Shown piece after piece: positions 40,885-50,061 of a DNA stretch of 64,000 nucleotides; position 1 is the first letter of the stretch; each line of letters opens with the position of its first letter. The position numbers and the translations under genes were made by a program. The notes beneath the pieces are model-generated. The model was not told the DNA's origin. It saw nothing but the letters and a program-made list of their open reading frames with translations, and searched no databases. Source of the stretch: Cellvibrio sp. UBA7671 (GTDB lineage: Bacteria > Pseudomonadota > Gammaproteobacteria > Pseudomonadales > Cellvibrionaceae). The stretch spans positions 453,564 to 517,563 of the forward strand of contig DLHJ01000016.1 in the NCBI GenBank assembly GCA_002483145.1, read 5' to 3'.

Positions 40885-41952
40885 ATGACAGAACTCAAAA
40901 ACGACCGCTTCCTGCGCGCGTTGCTCAAGCAACCCGTGGATGTAACGCCGGTGTGGATGATGCGCCAGGCAGGCCGCTATCTCCCAGAGTACCGCGCGAG
41001 CCGCGAAAAAGCGGGCGATTTTATGGGGCTGTGCACTAATCCCGAATTGGCCTGCGAAGTGACCTTGCAGCCACTCGACCGCTATCCGGGCCTTGACGCG
41101 GCGATTCTCTTTTCCGATATCCTCACCATCCCCGATGCCATGGGCTTGGGTCTTTATTTTGAGACTGGCGAGGGCCCCAAGTTCAAAAAGGCCGTGCGCA
41201 CTGAAGCAGACGTCAATGCGCTTAAAGTAATTAAACCCGAGCAAGATCTGCCATATGTGGTCAACGCGGTAAAAACCATTCGCCGTGAACTTAATGGCCG
41301 GGTGCCGCTAATCGGCTTCTCCGGTAGTCCCTGGACGCTGGCGACTTATATGATCGAAGGCGGTTCCAGCCGCGATTTCCGTCGCGCCAAAGAAATGCTC
41401 TACAACCAGCCGCAAGTAATGCATCGTTTGCTGGATGTGTTGGCTGATTCGGTCACTGTTTATCTCAATGCACAAATTGCTGCAGGCGCGCAGGCGGTGC
41501 AGATTTTTGATACCTGGGGCGGTGCTCTCTCTCACGCGGCCTATCAAGAATTTTCGTTGAAATATATGCAGAAAATTGTCAGCGGTTTGATTCGCGAGCA
41601 CGAAGGTCGTCAAGTACCGGTCATTTTGTTCACTAAAGGCGGTGGTCAATGGCTGGAGGCTATGGCGGCAACCGGCGCTACGGCGTTGGGATTGGATTGG
41701 ACAACCGATATCGCTGCGGCGCGCGCGCGGGTTGGCAGCAAAGTCGCCCTGCAAGGCAACATGGATCCTACTATTTTGTATGCATCACCTGAGCGTATCC
41801 GCGCCGAGGTTGGCACTATTCTCACCGCTTACGGCAGTGGCTCCGGCCATATATTTAATCTGGGGCATGGTATTACCCCGGAAGTTGACCCTGCCCATGC
41901 CGGTGCGTTTATCAATGCGGTACACGAGTTGTCGGCGCAATATCATCAATAA
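40885..41952 (+). CDS. hemE: Uroporphyrinogen decarboxylase
   Basis: 355 residues from the ATG at 40885 (TAAGGATAATAAA upstream). Converts uroporphyrinogen III to coproporphyrinogen III in haem synthesis. Signature [14 protein letters not shown] and the catalytic Asp in [14 protein letters not shown] are present, plus [17 protein letters not shown] and a C-terminal [13 protein letters not shown]. An earlier in-frame open stretch lies over the gltBD terminator and is not coding. Confidence 0.97.
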   Translation: MTELKNDRFLRALLKQPVDVTPVWMMRQAGRYLPEYRASREKAGDFMGLCTNPELACEVTLQPLDRYPGLDAAILFSDILTIPDAMGLGLYFETGEGPKFKKAVRTEADVNALKVIKPEQDLPYVVNAVKTIRRELNGRVPLIGFSGSPWTLATYMIEGGSSRDFRRAKEMLYNQPQVMHRLLDVLADSVTVYLNAQIAAGAQAVQIFDTWGGALSHAAYQEFSLKYMQKIVSGLIREHEGRQVPVILFTKGGGQWLEAMAATGATALGLDWTTDIAAARARVGSKVALQGNMDPTILYASPERIRAEVGTILTAYGSGSGHIFNLGHGITPEVDPAHAGAFINAVHELSAQYHQ

Positions 41953-42187
41953 CTTTTACCTTGTGGGTTTGTTATTACGCCTTTAATCTGCTGGCTCTGG
42001 CATGGCGCGCCTTTCTTGATTAAACTCCATGCACTATTAAGGTTTTTTTTAGGAAGATTTAGAACCTGAATCAGGTGGCACCGGTGGGCTATGATAATCC
42101 TAGCCACAGCGCAGCTCTGGCATATAGCCGGAATCCCGATCTAATAAGGCTGATAATTCGCACCTGCGGGTGATGTGGGGAATAGGC

Positions 42188-43555
42188 GTGGGAATCAAGC
42201 AAGTCAAAGTTGACGTCAACGAGTTGACCATAGGCATGTTTGTGTCGGGGCTGGATCGACCTTGGTCGCAAACTCCATTCCCCTTACAGGGTTTTTACTT
42301 GCGCGATCTGGGCGAAATCAACCAGCTCAAAGCGCTCTGCAACTATGTTTTTATCGATATCGAAAAAGGTCGTGGCCCGATTGCGGCCAACCTCAAGACA
42401 ATTGCTCCTTCTGCCAAAAAAGCCACTACCCGTGAGCGCGTAAGCTCATTTAACGAAACCGTTGCTCCGCTCAAAATCCAGCGCGGGCTCTACCGCGAGG
42501 TAGAACCACTGCAGCGCGAGGTGAAAAAAGCGCGCCAATTGCATCAAAAAGTTTATGGTGCTGTGGTGGAAGTGATGGATCAACTGGAGAAAAACCAGTT
42601 TGATGCGCTTTCGCTCGGGGAAACCAAACGTGTCGCCAGTGAAATGGTGGACAGTGTGTTGCGCAATCCCGATGCTTTTACCTGGTTGTCCAGGGTGCAG
42701 GAAAAAGATGAATACACCTATAGCCACGCTGTGCGTTCATCGGTGTGGGCGATATTATTTGGACGTCATATAGGTCTGCCCAAGCGCGATCTGGATGTAC
42801 TGGCGATGGGTGTATTACTCAAGGATGTCGGTAAGGTCATGCTGGATTTGGCGCTGCTGTCCAAGGCAGAGCGCACGGCGGAAGAAGAGCATCTCTATGA
42901 AACTTTTGTTGAGCTTGGCTGTGAAATTCTGCGTAAAACCCCTGGTGTTGAACCGCGTGTTATCAGTGTGGTAAAAACCCACTGCGAACGCCTGAACGGC
43001 AGCGGTTTCCCTCAGGGTTTATCGGGCGATAAAATTCCCCTGCTCGGTAAAATCGCTGGCATAGTTACCTTTTACGATCATGTTACCAATCCGCGTGGTT
43101 CGCGCCACCCGATCGCGCCGTCCAAAGCGGTCGCCAAGTTGTACGAGCTGCGCAATATCCAGTTTCAAGAAGAGCTGGTAGTGGAGTTTATCCGCGCTAT
43201 CGGCTTGTATCCCACCGGTACATTGGTGGAGTTGAGTACTGGCGAAGTTGCTGTCGTCGTTGAGCAAAACTTTGAACGCCGCTTAAAACCGCGTGTGATT
43301 GTGGTGTTGGATGCTTATAAACAACCGCTGGATGAATACCTGCTCCTGGATTTGTCGGAGGATGACAAGCGCAAGCAGGAGCTGCTCGATTCCGGCAAAA
43401 AATCCCGCTACGAGATTGAGAAAATTGAAATCGCACGGGATCTTGAACCAGGTAGTTTCGATGTAGACATCGCGAGTATCCGCGATCATTATCTGATGAA
43501 AAACGAAAAGAAGGGCCTTATGGCGCTGCTCAGCCGCCTGACTACCCGCACCTGA
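42188..43555 (+). CDS. DUF3391 plus degenerate HD-GYP domain protein
   Basis: 455 residues from the GTG at 42188 (GGGGAA upstream); ATG 42173 is an alternative start. N-terminal DUF3391 (KVDVNELTIGMFVSGLDRPW) then an HD-GYP-like domain. The first His is kept (YSHAVR, His180), but the HD pair reads Lys212-Asp213 (LLKDVGK), HHE reads HCE, and DGSGYP reads NGSGFP. Active HD-GYP enzymes hydrolyse cyclic di-GMP with a metal centre built from these residues. This protein may be a catalytically dead c-di-GMP sensor or scaffold. Confidence 0.8.
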   Translation: MGIKQVKVDVNELTIGMFVSGLDRPWSQTPFPLQGFYLRDLGEINQLKALCNYVFIDIEKGRGPIAANLKTIAPSAKKATTRERVSSFNETVAPLKIQRGLYREVEPLQREVKKARQLHQKVYGAVVEVMDQLEKNQFDALSLGETKRVASEMVDSVLRNPDAFTWLSRVQEKDEYTYSHAVRSSVWAILFGRHIGLPKRDLDVLAMGVLLKDVGKVMLDLALLSKAERTAEEEHLYETFVELGCEILRKTPGVEPRVISVVKTHCERLNGSGFPQGLSGDKIPLLGKIAGIVTFYDHVTNPRGSRHPIAPSKAVAKLYELRNIQFQEELVVEFIRAIGLYPTGTLVELSTGEVAVVVEQNFERRLKPRVIVVLDAYKQPLDEYLLLDLSEDDKRKQELLDSGKKSRYEIEKIEIARDLEPGSFDVDIASIRDHYLMKNEKKGLMALLSRLTTRT

Positions 43556-43706
43556 TAATCCCTCTCAAAGTTATTGCCTATCTCCATAGTTCACAGGGTA
43601 CAATCCTCACCCCCGATTGCCTCACCGGCACCGGGGCTATTTTTACGAGCAATACCCATCTATCCGTGCCCCATGGGGTTGTGTGTTATTAATTAATGAG
43701 AGTTGA

Positions 43707-44462
43707 ATGATGTTTGAATGGTTAACAAGCCCGGAAGCCTGGGTTGCCCTGGCAACACTGACGGTGCTAGAGATTGTTTTGGGGATCGACAATATTATTT
43801 TTATTTCGATTCTGGTGGGGCGTTTACCCGAGAAGCAGCGCAAATTTGCCCGCAATGTGGGCTTGGGTCTGGCGATGATCACCCGCTTGGCGCTGCTTTT
43901 TTCACTTGCGTGGATTATGGGCTTGGTGGATCCGCTCTTTACAGTGCTCGGGGAAGCTATTTCCGGACGCGATATTATTTTGATCGGCGGCGGTTTGTTC
44001 CTGATTGCCAAAGCGACCCATGAAATACACGGCAGTCTCGAAGGTGCTATCGAAACTGAGCGCAATGTCGCGGCCCATGGTTTGATGATCGTGTTGGTGC
44101 AAATTGCCGTTCTGGATATCGTCTTCTCGCTCGATTCTGTGATCACTGCAGTAGGTCTGGTAAGCCAGGTGCCGATTATGGCGACCGCTATCATCATCGC
44201 CGTTGGTGTGATGTTGTTTGCCGCCAAACCGATTGGTGATTTTGTTGATGCACACCCCACTATCAAAATACTCGCGTTGTCGTTTCTGGTCATCGTGGGT
44301 TTCACCTTGCTGGTTGAGGGCTTTGATGTGCATGTACCTAAAGGCTACATTTACTTCGCCATGGCCTTCTCGCTCGGTGTGGAGATGATCAATATCAAAT
44401 TGCGCAAACATCAAGATAAACCGCTTGAGCTGCGTAAAGATTATCCTGGCGACCAGCAGTAA
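43707..44462 (+). CDS. TerC family integral membrane protein
   Basis: 251 residues with seven or so membrane segments. TerC motifs: LEIVLGIDNIIFISI, QIAVLDIVFSLDSVITAVG and FLVIVGFTLL, each with conserved Asp in a membrane helix. The family includes manganese exporters and tellurium-resistance-associated proteins; MeeF/MeeY-type manganese export during secretion is a recent family assignment. The ATG at 43710 is an alternative start. Convergent with psd, separated by a palindromic terminator. Confidence 0.88.
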   Translation: MMFEWLTSPEAWVALATLTVLEIVLGIDNIIFISILVGRLPEKQRKFARNVGLGLAMITRLALLFSLAWIMGLVDPLFTVLGEAISGRDIILIGGGLFLIAKATHEIHGSLEGAIETERNVAAHGLMIVLVQIAVLDIVFSLDSVITAVGLVSQVPIMATAIIIAVGVMLFAAKPIGDFVDAHPTIKILALSFLVIVGFTLLVEGFDVHVPKGYIYFAMAFSLGVEMINIKLRKHQDKPLELRKDYPGDQQ

Positions 44463-44482
44463 TAATTGGGATGCTCATGAAA

Positions 44483-44520
44483 AACAAACAGGCCGATCAA
44501 TTGATCGGCCTGTTTGTTTT
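44483..44520. terminator. 38-bp perfect palindrome, bidirectional terminator
   Basis: The 19-base arms 44483-44501 and 44502-44520 are exact reverse complements, with AAACAAAC/GTTTGTTT outer parts and AGGCCGATCAA core. It lies between convergent terC and psd. Confidence 0.85.
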
Positions 44521-44556
44521 GTGCGTTATAAAAATGATTTTTATGGCAGCAGGGCG

Positions 44557-45408
44557 TTAGATTCTCTTACCCATGTGCTCGCCCATTTTGGTGGGTGCTC
44601 CGGCGCGGAATTTTTCATCCCAGAGGATTTTATCCTTGGCAAACAATACGATGGCAGTTGACCCCAGTTTGAAGCGGCCCATTTCATCACCTTTGTTCAA
44701 CATGATGTTTTGGTAAGGATAAAGTGAGGTGGCAATGTCGCGGCTGGCAAAGGGCGCAATTTGCCCGTCCCACACAGTTTCAATGCCTGCCACAATCATT
44801 GCACCGACTAACACGACCGCCATGGGGCCTATATCGGTATCAAAAATAGCGACCGCGCGCTCGTTGCGCGCAAACAGGCGTGGTACGTTTTCAGCAGTGA
44901 CGGTGTTGACCGAAAACAATTCGCCGGGAACACTCACCATCGCACGCAGTTTGCCGCCGTAGGGCATGTGCACACGGTGGTAATCGCGCGGGGATAAATA
45001 TACGGTGGCAAAGGTGCCATCGGAAAACTCTGCAGCGAGCTCTTCATCGCCACCGAGCAGCTCCACGGTGGTGTAACTTTGGCCTTTGGCTTGAAAGATA
45101 CTGCCATCAATAATCTTGCCCAATTGGCTGATGGCGCCATCGGCTGGGCAGACGATTGAATCGAATGCTCCATCGATTGGACGCGCTCCGGTTTTTAAGG
45201 CGCGGGTAAAAAAGTCGTTAAAACAATTATAAGCAAGCGGGTTTTCTTCGGCCGCCAAACTCATATCCACCTGATAGCGTTTTACAAACCACCGGATAAA
45301 AGTATTTTTAATGAGTGGGTTATGGCTGCTTGCCAACCAGCCGGCAGCGCGTGAAAGACCGTGCTGTGGAATAAGGTGTTGCAAGCGGATGAAGAGTTTG
45401 TCATTCAT
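44557..45408 (-). CDS. psd: Phosphatidylserine decarboxylase proenzyme
   Basis: 283 residues. Makes phosphatidylethanolamine from phosphatidylserine at the inner membrane. The self-cleavage motif LGST has Ser250 that becomes the pyruvoyl group. The family acid CPADGAIS and HRVHMP are present, giving the Asp-His-Ser triad. Length and order match the bacterial PSD-I form. The proenzyme splits into beta (1-249) and alpha chains. Confidence 0.96.
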   Translation of the reverse strand: MNDKLFIRLQHLIPQHGLSRAAGWLASSHNPLIKNTFIRWFVKRYQVDMSLAAEENPLAYNCFNDFFTRALKTGARPIDGAFDSIVCPADGAISQLGKIIDGSIFQAKGQSYTTVELLGGDEELAAEFSDGTFATVYLSPRDYHRVHMPYGGKLRAMVSVPGELFSVNTVTAENVPRLFARNERAVAIFDTDIGPMAVVLVGAMIVAGIETVWDGQIAPFASRDIATSLYPYQNIMLNKGDEMGRFKLGSTAIVLFAKDKILWDEKFRAGAPTKMGEHMGKRI

Positions 45409-45496
45409 GTATTTTTATATTTCCTGCGTAGGCAGCGCGCTGCCCAAAAAATAAGAGGCGGCAGTTTAGCAAATAATTAATAACAGTGAGGTTCTT

Positions 45497-45874
45497 ATGC
45501 GTAGATGGTTGCAAGTGTTCATTGTTGTGCTGATGGTGTTAATGGCGCCGGTTACACAAGCGCATGAAGGGCACGAGCACGCGCCAGTCACGATGAAAAA
45601 GGCAGTAGAAATTGCGCTGGCGACTGCGCGCGATGCGAGCATCAATTCACAGCCTGGCTTGGGGCTAGCGCAACTGGATCAGAGCTGGCGTAATTTGCCC
45701 ACAAGTGCGGCGCACATTTATGAGAATGGGCGCGGTTATTATTTGGTGAGTGTTGCAAATTCGTCGCAAGCAAAAACACTGTACGTACGGATTTTGTTGG
45801 ATGGCCGTGTCGAGGCGGCCAATTTTTCGGGCGATTTTGTTTCATCCGTTGCGACCAGTTCAGCCGGTAAATAA
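45497..45874 (+). CDS. Small secreted His-rich protein, DUF6488-like
   Basis: 125 residues. Signal peptide cleaved near Ala22 (VTQA), leaving a mature N-terminus HEGHEHAPV. The His-rich end and a beta domain with YYLVSVANSSQAKTLYVRI then ILLDGRVEAANFSGDF resemble DUF6488 proteins (recalled, not searched). The His cluster suggests metal binding, for example copper or zinc. Divergent from psd. Confidence 0.7.
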   Translation: MRRWLQVFIVVLMVLMAPVTQAHEGHEHAPVTMKKAVEIALATARDASINSQPGLGLAQLDQSWRNLPTSAAHIYENGRGYYLVSVANSSQAKTLYVRILLDGRVEAANFSGDFVSSVATSSAGK

Positions 45875-46266
45875 ATTGTGTACCAAATTTGGCGCTTAAA
45901 TTTTTTTCTGGTGATGTCGGACAGCGATTTTATCTTTCTGTGTCGCCTCAGTTTTCCGTTTGTTTGACAGCGCTGTCGCATGGGGGGAATATCGTTCGCT
46001 CGGTTGTCCACTTGTCTACCAGTGTATGTGAGAAAAAGTGTTGGTAGCTGACATAACAATAATTAGATCGCATGTGCTCTCTCCTATGATTTTGCTGTTC
46101 ATAAGCACTCGCTGGACTTCTGATTGTGCTCGCCTCCTGGTTTGCCAGCGCTAGGCTGTGTAGTCGCTTATTCAGTGGCTGCACCGTAATGCAGGTGTAC
46201 CGACGGCGACGGTGGTTCCCGAATCCGGGAATTGTCTCTAAATCCGGTTAAGTGAGGACGTGAATA
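45875..46266. other. 392-base intergenic region before the LPMO gene
   Basis: No open frame of note. It holds the palindrome/promoter at 45965-45993, and a second small inverted repeat TTCCCG-AATC-CGGGAA (46216-46231) just before the LPMO ATG. The long gap suggests complex control of the LPMO. Confidence 0.6.
45965..45993 (+). promoter_or_regulatory. LacI-operator-like palindrome over a TTGACA box
   Basis: GACAGCGCTGTC (45966-45977) is a perfect 12-bp palindrome with the AGCGCT core typical of LacI-family operators. It overlaps a perfect -35 box TTGACA (45965-45970); 17 bases later is GAATAT, a fair -10. A LacI-type repressor bound here would block the promoter. Confidence 0.5.
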
Positions 46267-47448
46267 ATGAATAAGAATTTCATCAAAAGTAGTGGGCTAG
46301 GTGCTGCTTTACTGGCCTTTTCTGCCATGAGTTTTGGCCATGGTTTTGTCGATAGCCCCGGCGCGCGTAATTATTTTTGCGGCAAGGTAACCAAGCCCGA
46401 CGAAGTAGCGAATGGTACGGCCAGATACCCGGTATGCGGCGACGCTTTTGCGAATGATTTCAACGGCGGTTATTCCTATATGAGCGTGTTGAATCACCAT
46501 CAAGGGCGCAAGGTGCTCGGGCCAACTGCCAAAAATGTGTGTGGCTTTGACAGCGAAACCTGGCGGGGTGGCAAAACGCCTTGGGACAATGCCATCAACT
46601 GGCCTGTTAATAACATCAATTCGGGGTCGTTAGTCTTCTCCTGGGATATCAGTAACGGCCCGCATTTTGATGACACCTCAGATTTCCGCTATTGGATCAC
46701 CAAACCCGGTTTTGTCTATCAAGTCGGACGCGAATTGACCTGGGCCGATTTCGAAGACCAGCCCTTCTGCGATCTACCTTACAACGACGATAATCCAGGC
46801 GCCTACCCCAATGTGCGCGCCGAAAAAGCCACCGCGCATATCCACACTACTTGTACGGTTCCGGCGCGCACTGGCCGCCATGTGATCTATGCAGAATGGG
46901 GGCGCGAACCGCCAACTTACGAGCGCTTCCACGGTTGTATTGATGTGCAAATAGGCGGTGGCGGCAACAGTTCAACACCGGTGGCATCATCGAGTCGTGC
47001 CAGTGTTGCGCCCAGCTCATCAAGCCGTGCGAGTGTTGCTCCAAGCTCGTCCAGCCGCTCCAGCATTGTGCCCGGTTCATCCAGTCGTTCCAGTGTTGCG
47101 CCTAGCTCGATGCCTGGCTCCAGCCGGTCATCCAGCAGTGTGGCCAACAATGCTGGGCTGAGCTGTAGCTATGTGGTGAGCAACTCCTGGGGTACAGGAT
47201 TCACTGGCATTATCCGCGTGACCAATACCGGTACCACGAGCAAAACTGGTTGGACTGCAACCTGGCAATATGCAGGCAGCAATCGACTGACTAACTCGTG
47301 GAACGCCACTGTTACGGGTAGCAATCCTTATTCCGCGACCAATCTTAATTGGAACGGCACTGTCGGTGCAGGGCAATCGGTTGAGTTTGGCTTCCAGGGT
47401 AATACCAATGGCGGCAGTGTAGAGACACCAATCGTAACTTGCCGTTAA
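46267..47448 (+). CDS. AA10 lytic polysaccharide monooxygenase with CBM2
   Basis: 393 residues. The signal peptide ends so that His25 (SFG-HGFVDSPG) becomes the N-terminal copper ligand. The second copper-brace His is probably His133 (NGPHFDDTSDF). The AA10 catalytic domain (25-228) carries paired Cys. A Ser-rich linker with ASVAPSSSSR-like repeats (about 229-290) leads to a CBM2 (about 295-393; WGTGFTGIIRVTN, GWTATWQYAG, TNSWNATVTG, then FGFQGN). HGFVDSPGARNYFCG matches the cellulose-active bacterial LPMO group as I recall. Oxidises cellulose or chitin chains outside the cell. Cellulose is the preferred guess from the CBM2a-like Trp pattern. Confidence 0.95.
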   Translation: MNKNFIKSSGLGAALLAFSAMSFGHGFVDSPGARNYFCGKVTKPDEVANGTARYPVCGDAFANDFNGGYSYMSVLNHHQGRKVLGPTAKNVCGFDSETWRGGKTPWDNAINWPVNNINSGSLVFSWDISNGPHFDDTSDFRYWITKPGFVYQVGRELTWADFEDQPFCDLPYNDDNPGAYPNVRAEKATAHIHTTCTVPARTGRHVIYAEWGREPPTYERFHGCIDVQIGGGGNSSTPVASSSRASVAPSSSSRASVAPSSSSRSSIVPGSSSRSSVAPSSMPGSSRSSSSVANNAGLSCSYVVSNSWGTGFTGIIRVTNTGTTSKTGWTATWQYAGSNRLTNSWNATVTGSNPYSATNLNWNGTVGAGQSVEFGFQGNTNGGSVETPIVTCR

Positions 47449-47465
47449 GCTCGGCAGGGCGTACA

Positions 47466-47509
47466 TGCAATCAGCTGGGGTGCAGTGTTCCTGCTGATTG
47501 CAATTTTTT
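47466..47509 (+). terminator. Terminator after the LPMO gene
   Basis: Perfect 10-bp stem TGCAATCAGC/GCTGATTGCA with a 17-base loop, then ATTTTTTGG. Confidence 0.85.
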
Positions 47510-47531
47510 GGTTATTTTTTTGAGGTGTTGG

Positions 47532-48158
47532 GTGAATCGACACGGCTCCAACAATCCCTTGCCCTTGTGGGGCTCGTTGCTAGTGCTGCCGATACTGGCT
47601 CTGGCGGTTTATCTGCATTTCAAACCAGCGCCGGAACAGATGGTTCCCGAACTAACTCCGCTTAATGCAGTTGCGCAGAGTGAGGCGATTGCTCCTCGTT
47701 CAGTTGAGACAGCTGGCCCTATTGTTGTTGACGCTCCCGCTGCATTATCGGATGTGTCAGCAGCGCCTGTTGGTCTTGATCCCGAAGTGGCCCGCACCGC
47801 TGTGCAACAAGTGGAAAATAGTGTCTATGAGCGCGCCACCGCCATGTTTGAGCAGGAGCCGGTAGATGTTGAATGGGCGGCTGCGTACGAGCAATCGCTG
47901 CGTGCAATGTTTGCCCAGTATCAGGGCTTGCAGCGTGTCAGCATCAACAGCATTAGCTGCCACACTAGCATGTGCCGCATCGAAGTATTTACCCCGCGCG
48001 ATGCTGACGCCGACTTTTTTACCGCGATGTTTTACGATGGGCTTGCCAATTTTCGCGCAGGCGAATTAAAGGCTGAAGCGGCGATCACGCGGCGCATGGA
48101 GCAGGGTATGACGTCTGTTTATGTTGCACGCAAGGATCACACGCTCGGCTTCTACTGA
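47532..48158 (+). CDS. Membrane-anchored protein, function unknown
   Basis: 208 residues from the GTG at 47532, which has GAGG six bases upstream. The start cannot be further upstream without crossing the LPMO terminator. One N-terminal membrane segment (about 12-30; LWGSLLVLPILALAVYLHF) then a Pro/Ala/Val-rich stretch and a C-terminal domain with SCHTSMCRIEVF, where two Cys lie four residues apart. Function unknown; no domain recognised. Probably faces the periplasm. Confidence 0.75.
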   Translation: MNRHGSNNPLPLWGSLLVLPILALAVYLHFKPAPEQMVPELTPLNAVAQSEAIAPRSVETAGPIVVDAPAALSDVSAAPVGLDPEVARTAVQQVENSVYERATAMFEQEPVDVEWAAAYEQSLRAMFAQYQGLQRVSINSISCHTSMCRIEVFTPRDADADFFTAMFYDGLANFRAGELKAEAAITRRMEQGMTSVYVARKDHTLGFY

Positions 48159-48267
48159 ATTGGTCCCGCCCAACCTGTGGTATCTTTGGCGCCTCGATTG
48201 ATCCGAGGTATCCACTCTTGTCTATCCCTGTTTTCCCCTTTCCTGTTTTTGGCGTCCAGGCACAACA

Positions 48268-49008
48268 ATGACTGAATGGTTTGGTTTAAAAAAATCAACG
48301 CCTGCACCCGTGGAGCTGGGGTTTGAATTTACTATCGCCCGCTCGCCGCGGCGACGCAGTATCAGTATCGAAATCCGCAAGGCGCAGGTAGTAATCCGCG
48401 CACCCATGGGCGCCCCGCAACCCTTGTTGGTGAATTTCCTGCACGAAAAAGCGGCATGGGTCAGGGCAAAAATCCACGAGCAACAGCAATCGCTTGCGAC
48501 TCAGCCAGAACCGCGCCGCTACGCGCAGGGTAGCCAGATCCCGTTTATGGGCGAGACATTAACGCTGGTGCTCGGACGCGGTTCGCGTGCGGCCATTGCG
48601 CGCGTAGATCAAAACTTGCACGTGATTTTATCCCCGCGCTCGCGCTTGAGTGACGATGCACAAATTCGCCAATTGCTCAGCCGTTGGTATCAGCAGCAAG
48701 CGCTCACGATTCTCACACGTAAAACGGCACAATTAACGCAAATGATGGGTTTGTTGTGTACGCAAGTCAGCATCAAAGCAACTCGCTCAAAGTGGGGGCA
48801 CTGTACCAGCCGCGGCGCTATCCAATACAACTGGCAGATACTGCTAGCCCCCGAGGCCATAGTCGATTATCTTGTCGCCCACGAAGTCAGCCACCTGCGT
48901 CACCATAATCACAGTGCAGATTTTTGGGCGTTGGTCGCCAGCGTCTGCCCCACCTTCAAGGCAGATCGCGCCTGGCTCAAAGCCGAAGGCGCACACCTCA
49001 GTTTATAA
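48268..49008 (+). CDS. YgjP-like M48-type metallopeptidase
   Basis: 246 residues. Zinc motif HEVSH followed by HHNHSADFW and a downstream CPTFKADRAWLK is the YgjP/DUF45 signature. RSKWGHCTSRGAIQYNW is also conserved. Cytosolic, no signal peptide. The family is thought to be zinc peptidases of unknown substrate, sometimes next to restriction genes, though none are here. 19 bases separate it from the DUF2750 gene. Confidence 0.88.
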   Translation: MTEWFGLKKSTPAPVELGFEFTIARSPRRRSISIEIRKAQVVIRAPMGAPQPLLVNFLHEKAAWVRAKIHEQQQSLATQPEPRRYAQGSQIPFMGETLTLVLGRGSRAAIARVDQNLHVILSPRSRLSDDAQIRQLLSRWYQQQALTILTRKTAQLTQMMGLLCTQVSIKATRSKWGHCTSRGAIQYNWQILLAPEAIVDYLVAHEVSHLRHHNHSADFWALVASVCPTFKADRAWLKAEGAHLSL

Positions 49009-49027
49009 ACTCCAAAGGTTTTTTAGC

Positions 49028-49411
49028 ATGAATGACATTATCGCTACCGATCCGCTCAGTGACGACCCCGCTGAAAATCTTGACCGCTTTATCGTTGAAG
49101 CCATGGAGTTGGGCTGTGTGTGGGGGCTGGAAGGGCCTGATGGCTGGGCGCTGAGCGCGTCAGAAGCGCACGATGATGTGGATGTCATGCCCTTTTGGTC
49201 GCAGGAGGGTTTTGCACGTGCGCACTGCCAGGACGATTGGAAAGACTATAAGCCGGTGGCGATTGAACTGGTTGAGTTTCTCGAAGATTGGTTGCCCGGT
49301 ATGCACGAAGATGTGTTGCTGGTGGGTATCAATTGGAATGAAGAATTAGAAGGCGAGGAGCTGGAACCGCTGGATTTGCTCGAAGAATTTGAACTGGAGA
49401 TGGGTGAGTAG
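49028..49411 (+). CDS. DUF2750 domain protein
   Basis: 127 residues from the ATG at 49028, which has a plausible upstream site; an earlier overlapping frame is not supported. Pattern MPFWSQEGFARAHCQDDWKDYKP, broken here as MPFWSQEGFARAH and CQDDWKDY, then FLEDWLPGM matches DUF2750 as I recall. Acidic C-terminal tail. Function unknown; probably cotranscribed with the YgjP-like gene. Confidence 0.8.
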   Translation: MNDIIATDPLSDDPAENLDRFIVEAMELGCVWGLEGPDGWALSASEAHDDVDVMPFWSQEGFARAHCQDDWKDYKPVAIELVEFLEDWLPGMHEDVLLVGINWNEELEGEELEPLDLLEEFELEMGE

Positions 49412-49416
49412 GCCCT

Positions 49417-49794
49417 CTAATAAAAACCGTTTTGGGTAAATTGGTTGTAATCGTCATCTTCGTCGCCAAATAAGTGCATGTGCAGAATATCTACCTCATA
49501 GTGCTTGGCGTAATCGTTGAGCATTTTTAAGCTGGCCAAGCCCGGTGTCACGCTGTACCAATAATTGGTTGTTTCATCGTGAGCCGCCAGTACAAACTCT
49601 AGTGTGCCCGGTACCATCTTGCGGCTTATGTGGCTAAAAATTTTGCGCTGTAACTGCAAAACAGAAAAATTAAAATCGGCGCATAAGCGCATTAATTGCG
49701 GATACTGGGTTTCACGCCGGTCTTGCAGGCGAAGATCGCGACTAGCGAATAACTCATCCGGATTGAGCAATGTTTTGCAGGGTGGGTTGGGCAT
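49417..49794 (-). CDS. Hypothetical protein
   Basis: 125 residues, cytosolic by appearance (no signal peptide or membrane segment). It has a Trp-rich middle (NYWYSVTPG) and an acidic end (DEDDDYNQ). No family recognised. Convergent with the DUF2750 gene, six bases apart, so its coding status rests on the long open frame and the tight packing. Confidence 0.6.
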   Translation of the reverse strand: MPNPPCKTLLNPDELFASRDLRLQDRRETQYPQLMRLCADFNFSVLQLQRKIFSHISRKMVPGTLEFVLAAHDETTNYWYSVTPGLASLKMLNDYAKHYEVDILHMHLFGDEDDDYNQFTQNGFY

Positions 49795-50061
49795 AAGTTT
49801 GTAGTCAGTTAATCATGGATAATACGTATAAGCTGACCGTCAATGGTCGGGCGCGCCAGCAGTTGTGTGCTGCTATTTTCCCGGAATGTCATTTTACTGA
49901 CTCTTGTTTTTCTGAATGCAATTGAGCCGATTTATTATTTTACTAATTAATCAGCTTGGGTCTAAAGACGAATACTCAGTAAAAAGAGCGCGGATTAGAC
50001 CACATTGACGTTAATGTACAAGTGCTTGTATTCACATTTTTTTGCTGTAAAGGAGTTTGGG

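Noticed and set aside
46977-47150. Repeat array in the LPMO gene as a CRISPR or satellite
   Set aside because: The repeats are in-frame codons of a Ser-rich linker with degenerate units.
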